Source: an uncultured Collinsella sp. (lineage in GTDB: Bacteria; Actinomycetota; Coriobacteriia; Coriobacteriales; Coriobacteriaceae). Taken from it: 64,000 nucleotides of DNA. Positions 33,034 to 42,615 of this stretch are shown here, in pieces. Under the pieces are notes generated by a model. It ran no database searches. It was not told the origin of the DNA and saw only the letters and a list, made by a program, of their open reading frames with translations. A program made the position numbers and the translations under genes. How positions within the stretch are numbered: the stretch's first letter is position 1; the number at the start of each line of letters is the position of its first letter. Location: positions 1 through 64,000 of the forward strand of contig CAUAWV010000007.1 in NCBI GenBank assembly GCA_958433005.1. The letters are read 5' to 3'.

Positions 33034-35256
33034 ATGGAGAAGCATAAAGTGATCTGCCCGTATTGCGGCGCCGGTTGCCAGTTTAACCTCTTGGTCCAAA
33101 ACGGCCAGGTCGTGGGTACCGAACCGCTCAACGGCATCACCAACCAGAGCGAGCTGTGCCTTAAGGGCATGAGCGGCTACGACTTCATCAACGACACCAA
33201 GATCTTGACTCCTCGCGTACTGCACCCGATGATCCGCCGCACTAAGGGCGCGGATCTTGAGCGCGTAAGCTGGGACGAGGCACTGGATTTCACCGCATCT
33301 AAGATGCAGGCCATAATTGACGAATATGGTCCTAACGCTGTCATGACCACCGGCTCTTCGCGAGGCGGCGGCAATGAGGCGAACTACGTCATGCAGAAGT
33401 TTACGCGCGCGTGCATCGGCACCCACAGCGTGGACAACTGCGCCCGTACTTGACACGGCCCTACTGTCCTCGGTCTGATGGACACGGTTGGTTCAGGTTG
33501 CATGTCATGCTCCATCCCCGGTATGGAGGATGCGGGCTGCATTTTCCTCTTCGGCTATAACCCTGCCGATTCGCACCCCATCGTCGCAAGGCGTATCGTG
33601 CGAGCCAAAGAAAAGGGTTGCAAGATCATCGTCGCCGACCCGCGCCATATCGAAACCGCGCGTATCGCCGATATCTACCTTCCGATCAAGAACGGTTGCA
33701 ACGTTGCGTTCCTCAACGCCTTTGCCAACTGCTTGGTCAACGATGGCCTCTACGACAAGGAATTCGTCGCCGAGCACACGAACGGCTTTGACGAGTGGTG
33801 GGAGACCATCAAGAACTACACTCCCGAATCCGTACAGGACATCACGGGTGTCGAGCCCGCGCTGATCCACCAAGCTGCCGAGATGTACGCCACGGCGAAG
33901 CCCTCTGCCATCATTGGCTGGGGCATGGGCGTATGCCAGCAGAAGCAGAACCTGAAGACGGTGCACACCATCGCCTCCATCGCCTGCGTTGCCGGCCAGA
34001 TCGGCAAACCCAATTCCGGCCTCGCGCCCGTGCGCGGTCAGAACAACGTCCAGGGCTCCTGCGATATGGGCATGCTGCCCAACCTGTATCCTGGCTACCA
34101 GAAAGTCACCGACCCGGCTGTGCGTGCCAAGTTTGCCAAGGCTTGGGGCGTGCCCGAGGAAAAGCTCCCGCTCGAGGAGGGCTACAAGCTCACCGACCTG
34201 GGCCACCTGGTCGACGAGGGCAAGGTGCACTGCTTCTACAACTACGGCGAGGACCCGGTGCAGACCGAGCCCGATTCGGCCGGTATGCGCAAGACGCTCT
34301 CCGAGCTGGACCTGTTCATTTGCCAGGACATCTTTATGACGCAGACGACCATGCTCGCCGACGTCATCCTGCCCGCCACCTCTTGGGGCGAGCACGAGGG
34401 TGTCTTTACCGCATCCGACCGTAGCTTCCAGCACTTTGACGCGGCCGTTCCGCCCAAGGGCGAGTGCCGCCACGACTGGGAGATCTTCGCGGACCTGTCC
34501 ACGCGCATGGGCTATCCCATGCACTACGACAACACCGAGCAGATCTGGAACGAGTGCATTAGCCTGTGCCCCAACTTTGTGGGCGCGACCTACGAGAAGA
34601 TGGCTCCCGAGGGCGGCTACGCCCAGTGGCCCGTCAAGAGCACCGATGTGAACGACCACGGCACGGCCGACATGTTCGCTGGTGGCAAGTTCACCACCAA
34701 GGACGGCCGCGCCAACCTGATGGCGCACGACTGGGAGGCGCCCTCCGAGCTTCCCGACGATGAGTACCCGCTCATCCTGTGCACCGTCCGCGAGGTCGGC
34801 CACTACAGCTGCCGCTCGATGACCGGCAACTGCAAGACGCTGGCGCTGCTTGCCGACGAGCCCGGCTTTGTCCGCATGAATCCCGCGGACGCCCAGGCGC
34901 GCGGCATCAAGAACGGCGACATCGTCTCGATTCACAGCCGCCGCGGCCAGGTATACAGCCGCGCCGACGTGAGCGATCGCATCAACAAGGGCACGGTCTA
35001 TATGACCTACCAGTGGTGGATCGGCAAGTGCAACGAGCTGACCATTCACAAGGTCGACCCGGTCTCGCATACGCCCGAGGACAAGTTCTCCGCCTGCCAG
35101 GTCGACGCTATCGCCGACCAGGTCTGGGCCGAGGGCGAGGTCGAGCGTCAGTACACCGAGCTCAAGCAGGCTCTGGTGGACGCCGCCGCTCCCCAGGACG
35201 TTGAGCCCGGCGCCGCCAAGTTCGACGATGAGACGCACGTGAACCAAATCGTGTAG
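33034..35256 (+). CDS. fdhF: Formate dehydrogenase H, selenocysteine-containing (FdhF, Sec140)
   Basis: Oxidises formate to CO2 with a bis-molybdopterin guanine dinucleotide cofactor and one [4Fe-4S] cluster, held by CPYCGAGC (C9, C12, C16) and C43. Reading through the TGA at 33451-33453 gives 740 aa with Sec at residue 140 in NCART-U-HGPTVLGL, the same residue number as E. coli FdhF (715 aa). Standard-code annotation would break it into a 139-aa piece and a large piece. The SECIS hairpin directly follows the TGA. The start ATG follows GGAAGGAGGG. It is the formate side of the hydrogenlyase complex encoded downstream. Confidence 0.96.
33451..33484 (+). promoter_or_regulatory. UGA-Sec codon and SECIS element in fdhF
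   Basis: TGA, 11 bases, then stem TGTCC / GGACA (33465-33469 with 33480-33484) enclosing the loop TCGGTCTGAT. The loop holds GGTCTG, the SelB-binding word of the E. coli fdhF SECIS, and the 11-base spacing is also the same. Confidence 0.9.
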
Positions 35257-35277
35257 TCCCGTTCTCGTTGGCTTTTT

Positions 35278-35312
35278 GGGCCGGGCGTCCCGTACGTTCG
35301 GGAGCCCGGCCC
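35278..35312 (+). repeat. Strong intercistronic hairpin after fdhF
   Basis: GGGCCGGGC / GCCCGGCCC (9 bp) with an inner CCCG / CGGG, followed by GTTATTTTG, not a clean T-run. It may protect the fdhF message end or reduce read-through into the hydrogenase genes. Confidence 0.7.
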
Positions 35313-35334
35313 GTTATTTTGAAAGGAAGTGGGG

Positions 35335-35952
35335 ATGAACCGCTTCATCGACATCAACCCGGAGAGGTGCATCGGCTGCGGAACATGCCAGTCTGCCTGT
35401 GCCGACGCCCACCGGATGCAGGGTCTTCAGGATACGCCGCGTCTGGCGCTCGTGAAGACCGGCGGTATTTCGGCCGCCCTTGCCTGCCACCATTGCGAGG
35501 GTGCCCCCTGCGCCGAGGTCTGCCCGGTGAATGCCATCGAGCACGATGGCGATCGCATCCACGTCAAGGAGCAGGAGTGCATCGGGTGCAGGCTGTGCGC
35601 CATTGCGTGCCCCTTCGGAGCCATCCATCCCGATGGCACGTCTATCGCCGGTGTCGCAGGCATGTGCGATCCGACGCCTTCGTATCCTAAGTCCCTGAGC
35701 AGCCTGCTTACGTGGGCTCCTGGCCAGTACACCTGCGCTGTCAAGTGCGACCTGTGCGCCTTCGATCCGGACGGCCCGCATTGTGTGGCGGCGTGCCCCA
35801 CCAAGGCGCTGACCGTCATGGGCGGCGCGGCCGATCGCGAGCTCGACGAGGCCAAGCGCCTGCGCTCGATCGAAAACGGTCCGGCTGTCGACGTTACCGC
35901 TGTGGCCCAGGGTCTGTCCGAGAAAGCAGAAGGGAGCGTAAACAATGGATAG
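35335..35952 (+). CDS. hyfA: 4Fe-4S ferredoxin-type subunit (HyfA/HydN-like)
   Basis: 205 aa with four cysteine clusters (CIGCGTCQSAC, CHHCEGAPCAEVC, CIGCRLCAIAC, and CDLC...CVAAC). It is homologous to the ferredoxin subunit before fdhF, but its middle has a longer insert (PTPSYPKSLSS). Probable electron-transfer subunit next to the membrane arm. Start ATG 35335 follows GAAAGGAAG. The stop overlaps the next start by 8 bases. Confidence 0.88.
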   Translation: MNRFIDINPERCIGCGTCQSACADAHRMQGLQDTPRLALVKTGGISAALACHHCEGAPCAEVCPVNAIEHDGDRIHVKEQECIGCRLCAIACPFGAIHPDGTSIAGVAGMCDPTPSYPKSLSSLLTWAPGQYTCAVKCDLCAFDPDGPHCVAACPTKALTVMGGAADRELDEAKRLRSIENGPAVDVTAVAQGLSEKAEGSVNNG

Positions 35953-37963
35953 CATGACGCTGTTTATCGCATCGCTTGCCGTCTCGTGCATCGGTGCGCT
36001 CGCCTCGGTTCTGCTGATTAAGGCCGACAACGCCGCCAAGACCGCCGGCTGCCTGATCGGCGCCGTCGCGGCCGTGCTGTCGTTCATCGCGGGCCTCGAG
36101 GCCGTGCTTGGCGACGTTTCGTCCCTCAACACGGTCTTCTTCTTCCCGTTCGCCCGTCTCGAGCTCTTGCTCAACGGCCTTGCGGGCCTGATCGTGGTCC
36201 TCATCTCGATTCTCGCCTTTGCGGGCTTCATCTACGGTCTGTCCTACTTCGACGAGTACCCGGGCAAGGTCGGGCGCGCCGGCTTCTTTATGAACACCTT
36301 CGTCGCCTCGATGATGCTCGTCATCACCGCCGATAACGTGTTCTGGTTCCTGGTCGCCTTTGAGCTCATGTCCCTTACGAGCTACTTCCTTGTCGTTATC
36401 GAGGAGAACAAGAACTCCATTAGGGGCGGTTGGCTCTACTTCGTCATCGCGCACGTCGGCTTCGTTCTCATCATGGCGAGCTTCCTGCTCATGACCAACG
36501 GCGTGGGCGGTTCCTTCAGCTTCAGTGATTTCCGTACGTATGACTTTGGACCCGCCGTCTCCTCCGCGTGCTTCGTCCTCGCGTTCTTCGGATTTGGCGC
36601 GAAGGCCGGTATCATTCCGCTGCACTCCTGGCTGCCCCAGGCGCACCCCGAGGCGCCGTCCAACGTGTCCGCCCTCATGTCCGGCGGCATGATCAAGATC
36701 GGCATCCTGGGAATCCTCAAGGTCGGTCTCGACCTGCTCGCGGGTTCGGGCATCCAGCTCTGGTGGGGCCTCATGGTCCTGGTCTTCGGATCCATCTCGT
36801 CGGTCCTGGGTGTCGTCTATGCCCTCCACGAGCACGACATCAAGCGCCTGCTTGCCTATCACTCCGTCGAGAACATCGGCATCATCTTGCTCGGTGTCGG
36901 CGCGTCCATGACGGCGCACGCCCTGGGCAACGACGTCATCGCGACGATCGCGCTCATGGCCGCCCTCTACCACACGCTCAACCACGCCATGTTCAAGGGC
37001 GAGCTGTTCCTCGGCGCGGGCTCCCTGCTCTATGCCACGGGTACGCGCAACATGGAGAAGATGGGCGGTCTGTTCCGCCGCATGCCGGTCACGGCCGTCT
37101 GCTTCCTCATCGGTGCCCTTGCCATCTCGGCCATCCTGCCGCTCAACGGCTTCGTTTCCGAGTGGTTCACCTACCAGTCCCTGTTCAACATCTCGACGCT
37201 CTCCGACCCGGTCGTCATGGTGTTCGCCGTCGCCTCCGCGGCCGCCCTCGCCATCACCGGTGCCCTGGCCGTCACGTGCTTCGTGAAGGCCTACGGCGTC
37301 TCGTTCGCGAGCAGCCCTCGTTCCCAGGAGGCCGCGAACGCCAAGGAGTCCCCGGCTCCGATGTTGTTCTCGCAGATGCTCCTCGCGGCCATCTGCGTGG
37401 TACTGGGAATCGGCTCCCCGGTCATCGCCCCGGTTCTGGGCGACGTCGCCCAGAGCGTGCTTGCCGGCTCCGCCGTCACAGCCACCTCGGGCGTGTCTCT
37501 CGTGAACGAGATTTCCGGTGCCGCCACCTCCACCCCCGCGATCGCCATCGCGCTCGTGGTCCTCACCGGCCTCGCGTTCGCGTTGAGGTCCTGCCTCGGC
37601 GCCAAGGCCCCCGCTAAGAAGACCGACCCTTGGGCGTGCGGCTACGAGCCCAACGAGCACATGCCCGTCGTCGCCACGAGCTTCGCGTCCGACGTCGAAC
37701 TCTTCATGGGCCCGCTCTACACCCTGCGCGAGGTATGCACCAAGATCTGCTGGTCCATCGCGCACGTGTTCCAGAAGCTCACCGGTGTCGCCCAGGGCGT
37801 CGAGCCCCTGCCCGACCGTTTCCTGGTCGATGCACCGAGCGAGGGTGCCGACAAGCTGGCCGGCCTCGCCTCCAAGATCGAGGGCGGCAACTACTCCGTA
37901 TACATCTGCTACATCGTCGCGGCGCTCGTGGTCTTCCTCGTGCTCGCCGTGGTCATGGTCTAG
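35945..37963 (+). CDS. hyfB: Hydrogenase membrane subunit HyfB (NuoL/M/N family)
   Basis: Proton-translocating-type antiporter subunit in the membrane arm of a group 4 hydrogenase. The 672 aa protein has about 15-16 hydrophobic segments, with the family's GAKAGIIPLHSWLPQAHPEAPSNVSALMSGGMIKIG block and LLAYHSVENIGIILLG. The long C-terminal extension with one last membrane helix is typical of HyfB/HycC. It overlaps the hyfA gene and is followed 17 bases later by hyfC. Confidence 0.93.
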   Translation: MDSMTLFIASLAVSCIGALASVLLIKADNAAKTAGCLIGAVAAVLSFIAGLEAVLGDVSSLNTVFFFPFARLELLLNGLAGLIVVLISILAFAGFIYGLSYFDEYPGKVGRAGFFMNTFVASMMLVITADNVFWFLVAFELMSLTSYFLVVIEENKNSIRGGWLYFVIAHVGFVLIMASFLLMTNGVGGSFSFSDFRTYDFGPAVSSACFVLAFFGFGAKAGIIPLHSWLPQAHPEAPSNVSALMSGGMIKIGILGILKVGLDLLAGSGIQLWWGLMVLVFGSISSVLGVVYALHEHDIKRLLAYHSVENIGIILLGVGASMTAHALGNDVIATIALMAALYHTLNHAMFKGELFLGAGSLLYATGTRNMEKMGGLFRRMPVTAVCFLIGALAISAILPLNGFVSEWFTYQSLFNISTLSDPVVMVFAVASAAALAITGALAVTCFVKAYGVSFASSPRSQEAANAKESPAPMLFSQMLLAAICVVLGIGSPVIAPVLGDVAQSVLAGSAVTATSGVSLVNEISGAATSTPAIAIALVVLTGLAFALRSCLGAKAPAKKTDPWACGYEPNEHMPVVATSFASDVELFMGPLYTLREVCTKICWSIAHVFQKLTGVAQGVEPLPDRFLVDAPSEGADKLAGLASKIEGGNYSVYICYIVAALVVFLVLAVVMV

Positions 37964-37980
37964 AGAGGGGAGAGGATATT

Positions 37981-38904
37981 ATGAACATCGTTCTTGCGAT
38001 GGCGCAGGGCCTCGTGGTCATGCTGGTCGCGCCCTTCTTCTCCGGCCTCGCCCGTGTGATTCGCGCGAAGATGCACAATCGCCGCGGTCCGTCCATCCTT
38101 CAGGATTACCGGGACCTCGCGAAGCTCATGGCGCGTCCCGAGTCCGTGAGTTCCGACTCGAGCTTCGTGCTGCGCATCATGCCGCCGCTGTTCCTCGCGG
38201 TGTCGTTTATGCTCGCCATGGGCCTGCCCATGTTCACGCTCCAGAGCCCCATGCCCGTCTTTGGTGACGCCATCACCATCATGTACGCGCTCGCGCTGTC
38301 CCGCTTCTTCTTCGCGCTGTCCGGCGTGGATTCCTCCAACGCCTACGCGGGCTTCGGCGGTATCCGCGAGCTCCTCATGAGCGTGCTCATCGAGCCGTCC
38401 ATGCTCATCGCGCTGTTCACCGTCGCCATCGTGTGCGGCTCCACGGACATTGCGACCATGGGTCAGCACATCGTTACGGGCAACGTCTCGAGCGTCGTCG
38501 CCGTTATCCTCGCCGGCGTCGCCTTCGCGGCCGCCTGTTACATGGAGCTCGGCAAGCTTCCGTTCGATCAGGCCGAAGCCGAGCAGGAGCTCCAGGAGGG
38601 CCCGCTCGCCGAGCTCTCCGGCCCGTCCCTGGCCATGATGAAGCTCGCCATGGGCATGAAGCAGGTCGTGGTCGTCGCTTGGTTCACCTCCATCTTCATC
38701 CCCTGGGGAGAGCCCGCGACCATCGGCGTCACCGCTCTCGTGGGCGCCGTCGTCTTCCTCGTCAAGTGCCTGGTCGATTTCGTCGTCTGCGGCGTGCTCG
38801 AGAACTCCGTTTCCCGTTCGCGCTTCAAGGTGCTCGGTAACCAGACCTGGGCCGTCGTCGGCATCGCGGTCCTCGCGTTCGTCTTCGTCGTCGTAGGCGT
38901 GTAG
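37981..38904 (+). CDS. hyfC: Hydrogenase membrane subunit HyfC/HycD (NuoH family)
   Basis: 307 aa, about eight membrane segments. It has the NuoH-like cytoplasmic loop with RRGPSILQDYRDLAKLMARPE near the N-terminus and ELGKLPFDQAEAEQELQEGPLAELSGP in the middle, both part of the junction with the hydrogenase module. Start ATG follows GAGGGGAGAGG. Confidence 0.93.
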   Translation: MNIVLAMAQGLVVMLVAPFFSGLARVIRAKMHNRRGPSILQDYRDLAKLMARPESVSSDSSFVLRIMPPLFLAVSFMLAMGLPMFTLQSPMPVFGDAITIMYALALSRFFFALSGVDSSNAYAGFGGIRELLMSVLIEPSMLIALFTVAIVCGSTDIATMGQHIVTGNVSSVVAVILAGVAFAAACYMELGKLPFDQAEAEQELQEGPLAELSGPSLAMMKLAMGMKQVVVVAWFTSIFIPWGEPATIGVTALVGAVVFLVKCLVDFVVCGVLENSVSRSRFKVLGNQTWAVVGIAVLAFVFVVVGV

Positions 38905-38920
38905 GGAGAAGGGAGAAACT

Positions 38921-40378
38921 ATGTCAATCGAATCGAGCTTGTCCCTCTTTGCCATGGTGGCGATCGCCGTCCCCATGCTGGGCTCCCTGCTCATCGTCAT
39001 GCTGCCGCGTCCCTACGCTAAATGGATCTGCGCCTTTGCCGGCGGCATCGCCACGGTCGCTTCCGTTGGCTTGGCCGCGACGTTTGCCGGAAACGGCATG
39101 AACGCGGTCGATGTAACCTGGGCGAGTATGGGCCAGACCTTGGTCATGGGCTTCATATTCGACCGGATGAGCACGCTGCTCGCACCCGCGTTCGTCGCTA
39201 TCGGCCTGCTCGTCGTCATCTATTCGTTCCCGTACATGAGCGATAAGAATAAGGAGCATCCCGACGCGCCCCGTCGTCGCTTCTACGTGTACTTCTCCAC
39301 GTTCATCGGCGCCATGGCCGGTCTCGCCTACAGCTCCACCATCGTCGGCCAGCTCGTTTTCTTCGAGATCACCGGTGTGTGCTCCTGGGGCCTCATCAGC
39401 TACTACATGACGCCCACGGCCAAGAAGGCCGGTATGAAGGCGCTCATCATCACCCATATCGGCGCTCTGGGACTCTACATCGGCGCGGCCTTCCTGTTCG
39501 CCGGAACCGGCACGTTCGCGCTGAGCGCGATCTCCCAGCTCGATTCCGGTATGAAGACCGTCGTGCTGCTGCTCATCCTGTTCGCTGCTTGGGCCAAGTC
39601 CGCCCAGTTCCCGCTCTACATGTGGCTGCCCTCCGCAATGGAGGCCCCCACGCCCGTTTCCGCCTACCTTCATGGCGCGTCCATGGTTAAGGTCGGCGTG
39701 TGCGTGTTCGCCCGCGCTCTTGCGAGCGCCGGCGATATCCCCGAGATCGTCGGTTGGGTCGCCATCATCGACGCCGTCGTGACCATGCTCTTCGGCTTCC
39801 TCATGTACCTGCCCCAGAAGGATATGAAGCGCCTGCTCGCCTTCTCGACGATCGCGCAGCTCGCCTACGTGTTCTTTGGCCTGGGCCTCTCCGTGTTCGG
39901 AAGCCAGATGGCGTTTAACGGCGCCGTCGAGCACATCTTCAACCACGCGTTCACCAAGACCCTGTTCTTCCTCATCGCTGGCTCTCTCAGCTTCACGCTG
40001 GGAACCCGTATGCTGCCCAAGATCCAGGGCCTCATGAAGAAGTACCCGGTCACGGGCGTGGGCTTTGCGGTCGCCGCGACCGCTATCGCCGGCGTGCCCC
40101 CCATGAGCACGTTCTTTTCCAAGTTCCAGATCATTTCCGGTGGCTTCGCGGTTGGTGCTACCAACACGGTCATCTTTGTCCTCGTGTGCGTCATGGTCGT
40201 CGAGACCGTCGCTACCTTCGCATGGTTCCTGCGTTGGATGGGTAAGGTCCTGCCCGGTGAGCCGAGCGAGACCGTGGCCGCCGGCCAGCCCCTTCCGCGC
40301 GCCATGGCGTTCGTGTTCGTCGTCCTCATGATCATGGTCGTCGTCGCCGGTCCTCTGTCCTCTAGTTGGATGGGTTAG
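38921..40378 (+). CDS. hyfD: Hydrogenase membrane subunit HyfD (NuoL/M family)
   Basis: 485 aa with about 14 hydrophobic segments and the antiporter blocks AKSAQFPLYMWLPSAMEAPTPVSAYLHGASMVKVG and LLAFSTIAQLAYVFFGLG. The presence of HyfD, HyfE and HyfF makes this the larger Hyf type rather than the minimal Hyc type. Confidence 0.92.
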   Translation: MSIESSLSLFAMVAIAVPMLGSLLIVMLPRPYAKWICAFAGGIATVASVGLAATFAGNGMNAVDVTWASMGQTLVMGFIFDRMSTLLAPAFVAIGLLVVIYSFPYMSDKNKEHPDAPRRRFYVYFSTFIGAMAGLAYSSTIVGQLVFFEITGVCSWGLISYYMTPTAKKAGMKALIITHIGALGLYIGAAFLFAGTGTFALSAISQLDSGMKTVVLLLILFAAWAKSAQFPLYMWLPSAMEAPTPVSAYLHGASMVKVGVCVFARALASAGDIPEIVGWVAIIDAVVTMLFGFLMYLPQKDMKRLLAFSTIAQLAYVFFGLGLSVFGSQMAFNGAVEHIFNHAFTKTLFFLIAGSLSFTLGTRMLPKIQGLMKKYPVTGVGFAVAATAIAGVPPMSTFFSKFQIISGGFAVGATNTVIFVLVCVMVVETVATFAWFLRWMGKVLPGEPSETVAAGQPLPRAMAFVFVVLMIMVVVAGPLSSSWMG

Positions 40379-40388
40379 GAGGTAGGAC

Positions 40389-41042
40389 ATGGGTTATTCG
40401 TTAGTCAATATCCTGGGCGGTCTTCTGATCGTGACCTCCACCATGGTGGTCGTCTCGAAGACCATCCCGTCCGCCATCAAGTGGTACGCGATCCAGTCGG
40501 TTGTCCTGGTGGGCGTGCTGCTCACCCTGGGCCTCACCACCGGTGCCACCGAGCTTCTCATGTGGGCCGCGTCGGCCTTCGTCACCAAGGTGATCCTCGT
40601 TCCGTTCATTCTCAACCGTGCCTACAAGAAGATGGGTTCGCCTGCCGATAGCACGCTGACCTCCTCCATCAAGCCGGCCTGGACCATCATCCTCACCGGT
40701 CTGGAGGTGGCCGTCTGCTTCGCGGTGGTCACGCGCCTGAGCCTGCCCACCGCCGAGGTGGCCACTCCGGCCCTCGCCATCAGCTTCGCGCACTTCTTCG
40801 TCGGCCTCACGTGCATCATCTCCCAGCGCAACATCCTCAAGCAGATCTTCGGGTACTGCCTTATGGAGAACGGTAGCCACGTGACGCTCGCTCTGCTCGC
40901 GCCCACGGCCCCCGAGATCATCGAGATCGGCATCGCCACCGACGCCATCTTCGCCGTCATCATCATGTCCGCCGTCGTCGTGAGGATTTGGAACGACACC
41001 AAGTCGCTCGACTCCCACGACCTGACCGAATTGAAGGGGTAG
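40389..41042 (+). CDS. hyfE: Hydrogenase membrane subunit HyfE
   Basis: 217 aa, about seven membrane segments, NuoK-related in its C-terminal half (ISQRNILKQIFGYCLMENGSHVTLAL). Starts 10 bases after hyfD, behind TTAGGAGGTAGG. Confidence 0.9.
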   Translation: MGYSLVNILGGLLIVTSTMVVVSKTIPSAIKWYAIQSVVLVGVLLTLGLTTGATELLMWAASAFVTKVILVPFILNRAYKKMGSPADSTLTSSIKPAWTIILTGLEVAVCFAVVTRLSLPTAEVATPALAISFAHFFVGLTCIISQRNILKQIFGYCLMENGSHVTLALLAPTAPEIIEIGIATDAIFAVIIMSAVVVRIWNDTKSLDSHDLTELKG

Positions 41043-41045
41043 GCC

Positions 41046-42611
41046 ATGGATGTTTCAATGCTGACGGTCGCCCTGCTCGCTTGTCCTCTCGTGTTCTCCC
41101 TGATTATGGCTGCGCTCCCCAAGACGACGTCCTACAACGTCTTCGCAGGGCTCAACACCATCTCCGTCGCGGCGACCCTTGTCCTTTCGGTCGTCACCGC
41201 GGGAACCATGCTCTCGAGCGGGCAGAATATCGACGCTTTGGGCCTGTGGCTCCATCTCGATTCGCTCTCGTCGATCTTCGTCCTTCTGGTAGGCATCATC
41301 GGGTTCATCACCGGCGTGTACTCAATCTCCTATATCAAGATCGATATCGAGGAGAAGACCATGCCGGCCGAGCGCACCAAGCAGTACTACGCGCTGTTCA
41401 GCCTGTTCGTCTTCACGATGCTGCTCGCCTGCCTGTCCAACAACATCATCCTCACCTGGGCGGCGGTCGAGGCCACTACGCTGTCGACCGTGTTCCTCGT
41501 GGGCATCTACAAGAACAAGCAGGCGCTCGAGGCGTCTTGGAAGTACGCGATGGTCTGCACCGCCGGTGTGGCCTTCGGCCTGTTCGGCACGCTGCTCATC
41601 TACGCGAACGCCGCCGATATCATGCCCAACGCGCATGAGGCCGCCTTCCTCACCTCCATCATGCCCTACGCCGACCAGTTCGACCCGATGCTCGTGCGCC
41701 TCGCGTTCGCGTTCATCGTCATCGGCTTCGGCACCAAGGCGGGCCTGTTCCCCATGCACACCTGGCTGCCCGACGCGCACTCCCAGGCTCCGAGCCCGGT
41801 CTCCGCGCTGCTCTCGGGCGTGCTGCTCAAGTGCGCCATGCTGGTGATCATCCGCTTCTACTCCCTGTCCATCATCACGGTGGGCGACACCTATCCGCGA
41901 ACGCTCCTGCTCATCCTGGGCACGCTGTCCATCCTGGTGGCTGCCCTGTGCATCTTCAAGCAGGACGATATCAAGCGCCGCTTCGCGTACTCCTCCGTCG
42001 ACAACGTCGGCGTGGTCGCGCTGTGCCTGGGTATCGGTGGCCCGCTCGGTATCGCCGCCTGCCTGCTGCACTGCATCTTCCACGGCTTCACGAAGGCGCT
42101 CGCCTTCTGCATGGCCGGTAACATCCAGCACATCTACCACACCCGCGACCTGAACAAGATCAAGGGCGTCGTCGAGATCGCTCCCGTCACGGCAGCGCTC
42201 ACCATCATCGCCCTGCTCGCGCTCGCCGCCTTCCCGCCGTTCGCCCTGTTCATCTCCGAGTTCCTCACCTTCGTGGCCGGCGTTCAGTCCGGTCCCATCT
42301 GGGTGGTCGTGCTCGTGGCCATCGGCCTCACCGGCGTGTACTTCGCCCTTACCGGCATCGCGCTCAAGTCCATCTTCGGCAAGGCGCCCGAGGGCATGAA
42401 GCGCCACGAGGTGCCCGCCCTCATGATCATCCCCGAGATCGCCCTCGCGATCGTGGTCATGTGGTTCGGTATCGCCACCCCGGTCGCCATCACGAGCGGC
42501 GTCGAGGATGCAACGTCCGTCGTTTTGAACCAGAGCGTCGAAGAGCTCCACGAGGCCCCTCTCTACCGCATGGTGTTCAGTTCCCAGACCAAGACAAGTG
42601 AGGTGAATTAG
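41046..42611 (+). CDS. hyfF: Hydrogenase membrane subunit HyfF (NuoN/M family)
   Basis: 521 aa, about 14 hydrophobic segments, with GTKAGLFPMHTWLPDAHSQAPSPVSALLSGVLLKCAML and RRFAYSSVDNVGVVALCLG. Third antiporter-like subunit of the membrane arm. It begins 3 bases after hyfE. Confidence 0.92.
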   Translation: MDVSMLTVALLACPLVFSLIMAALPKTTSYNVFAGLNTISVAATLVLSVVTAGTMLSSGQNIDALGLWLHLDSLSSIFVLLVGIIGFITGVYSISYIKIDIEEKTMPAERTKQYYALFSLFVFTMLLACLSNNIILTWAAVEATTLSTVFLVGIYKNKQALEASWKYAMVCTAGVAFGLFGTLLIYANAADIMPNAHEAAFLTSIMPYADQFDPMLVRLAFAFIVIGFGTKAGLFPMHTWLPDAHSQAPSPVSALLSGVLLKCAMLVIIRFYSLSIITVGDTYPRTLLLILGTLSILVAALCIFKQDDIKRRFAYSSVDNVGVVALCLGIGGPLGIAACLLHCIFHGFTKALAFCMAGNIQHIYHTRDLNKIKGVVEIAPVTAALTIIALLALAAFPPFALFISEFLTFVAGVQSGPIWVVVLVAIGLTGVYFALTGIALKSIFGKAPEGMKRHEVPALMIIPEIALAIVVMWFGIATPVAITSGVEDATSVVLNQSVEELHEAPLYRMVFSSQTKTSEVN

Positions 42612-42615
42612 CACC

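Noticed and set aside
33478..35256. Separate 592-aa formate dehydrogenase starting at 33478
   Set aside because: It is the part of fdhF after the UGA-Sec codon; frame, SECIS and Sec140 context show one gene from 33034.
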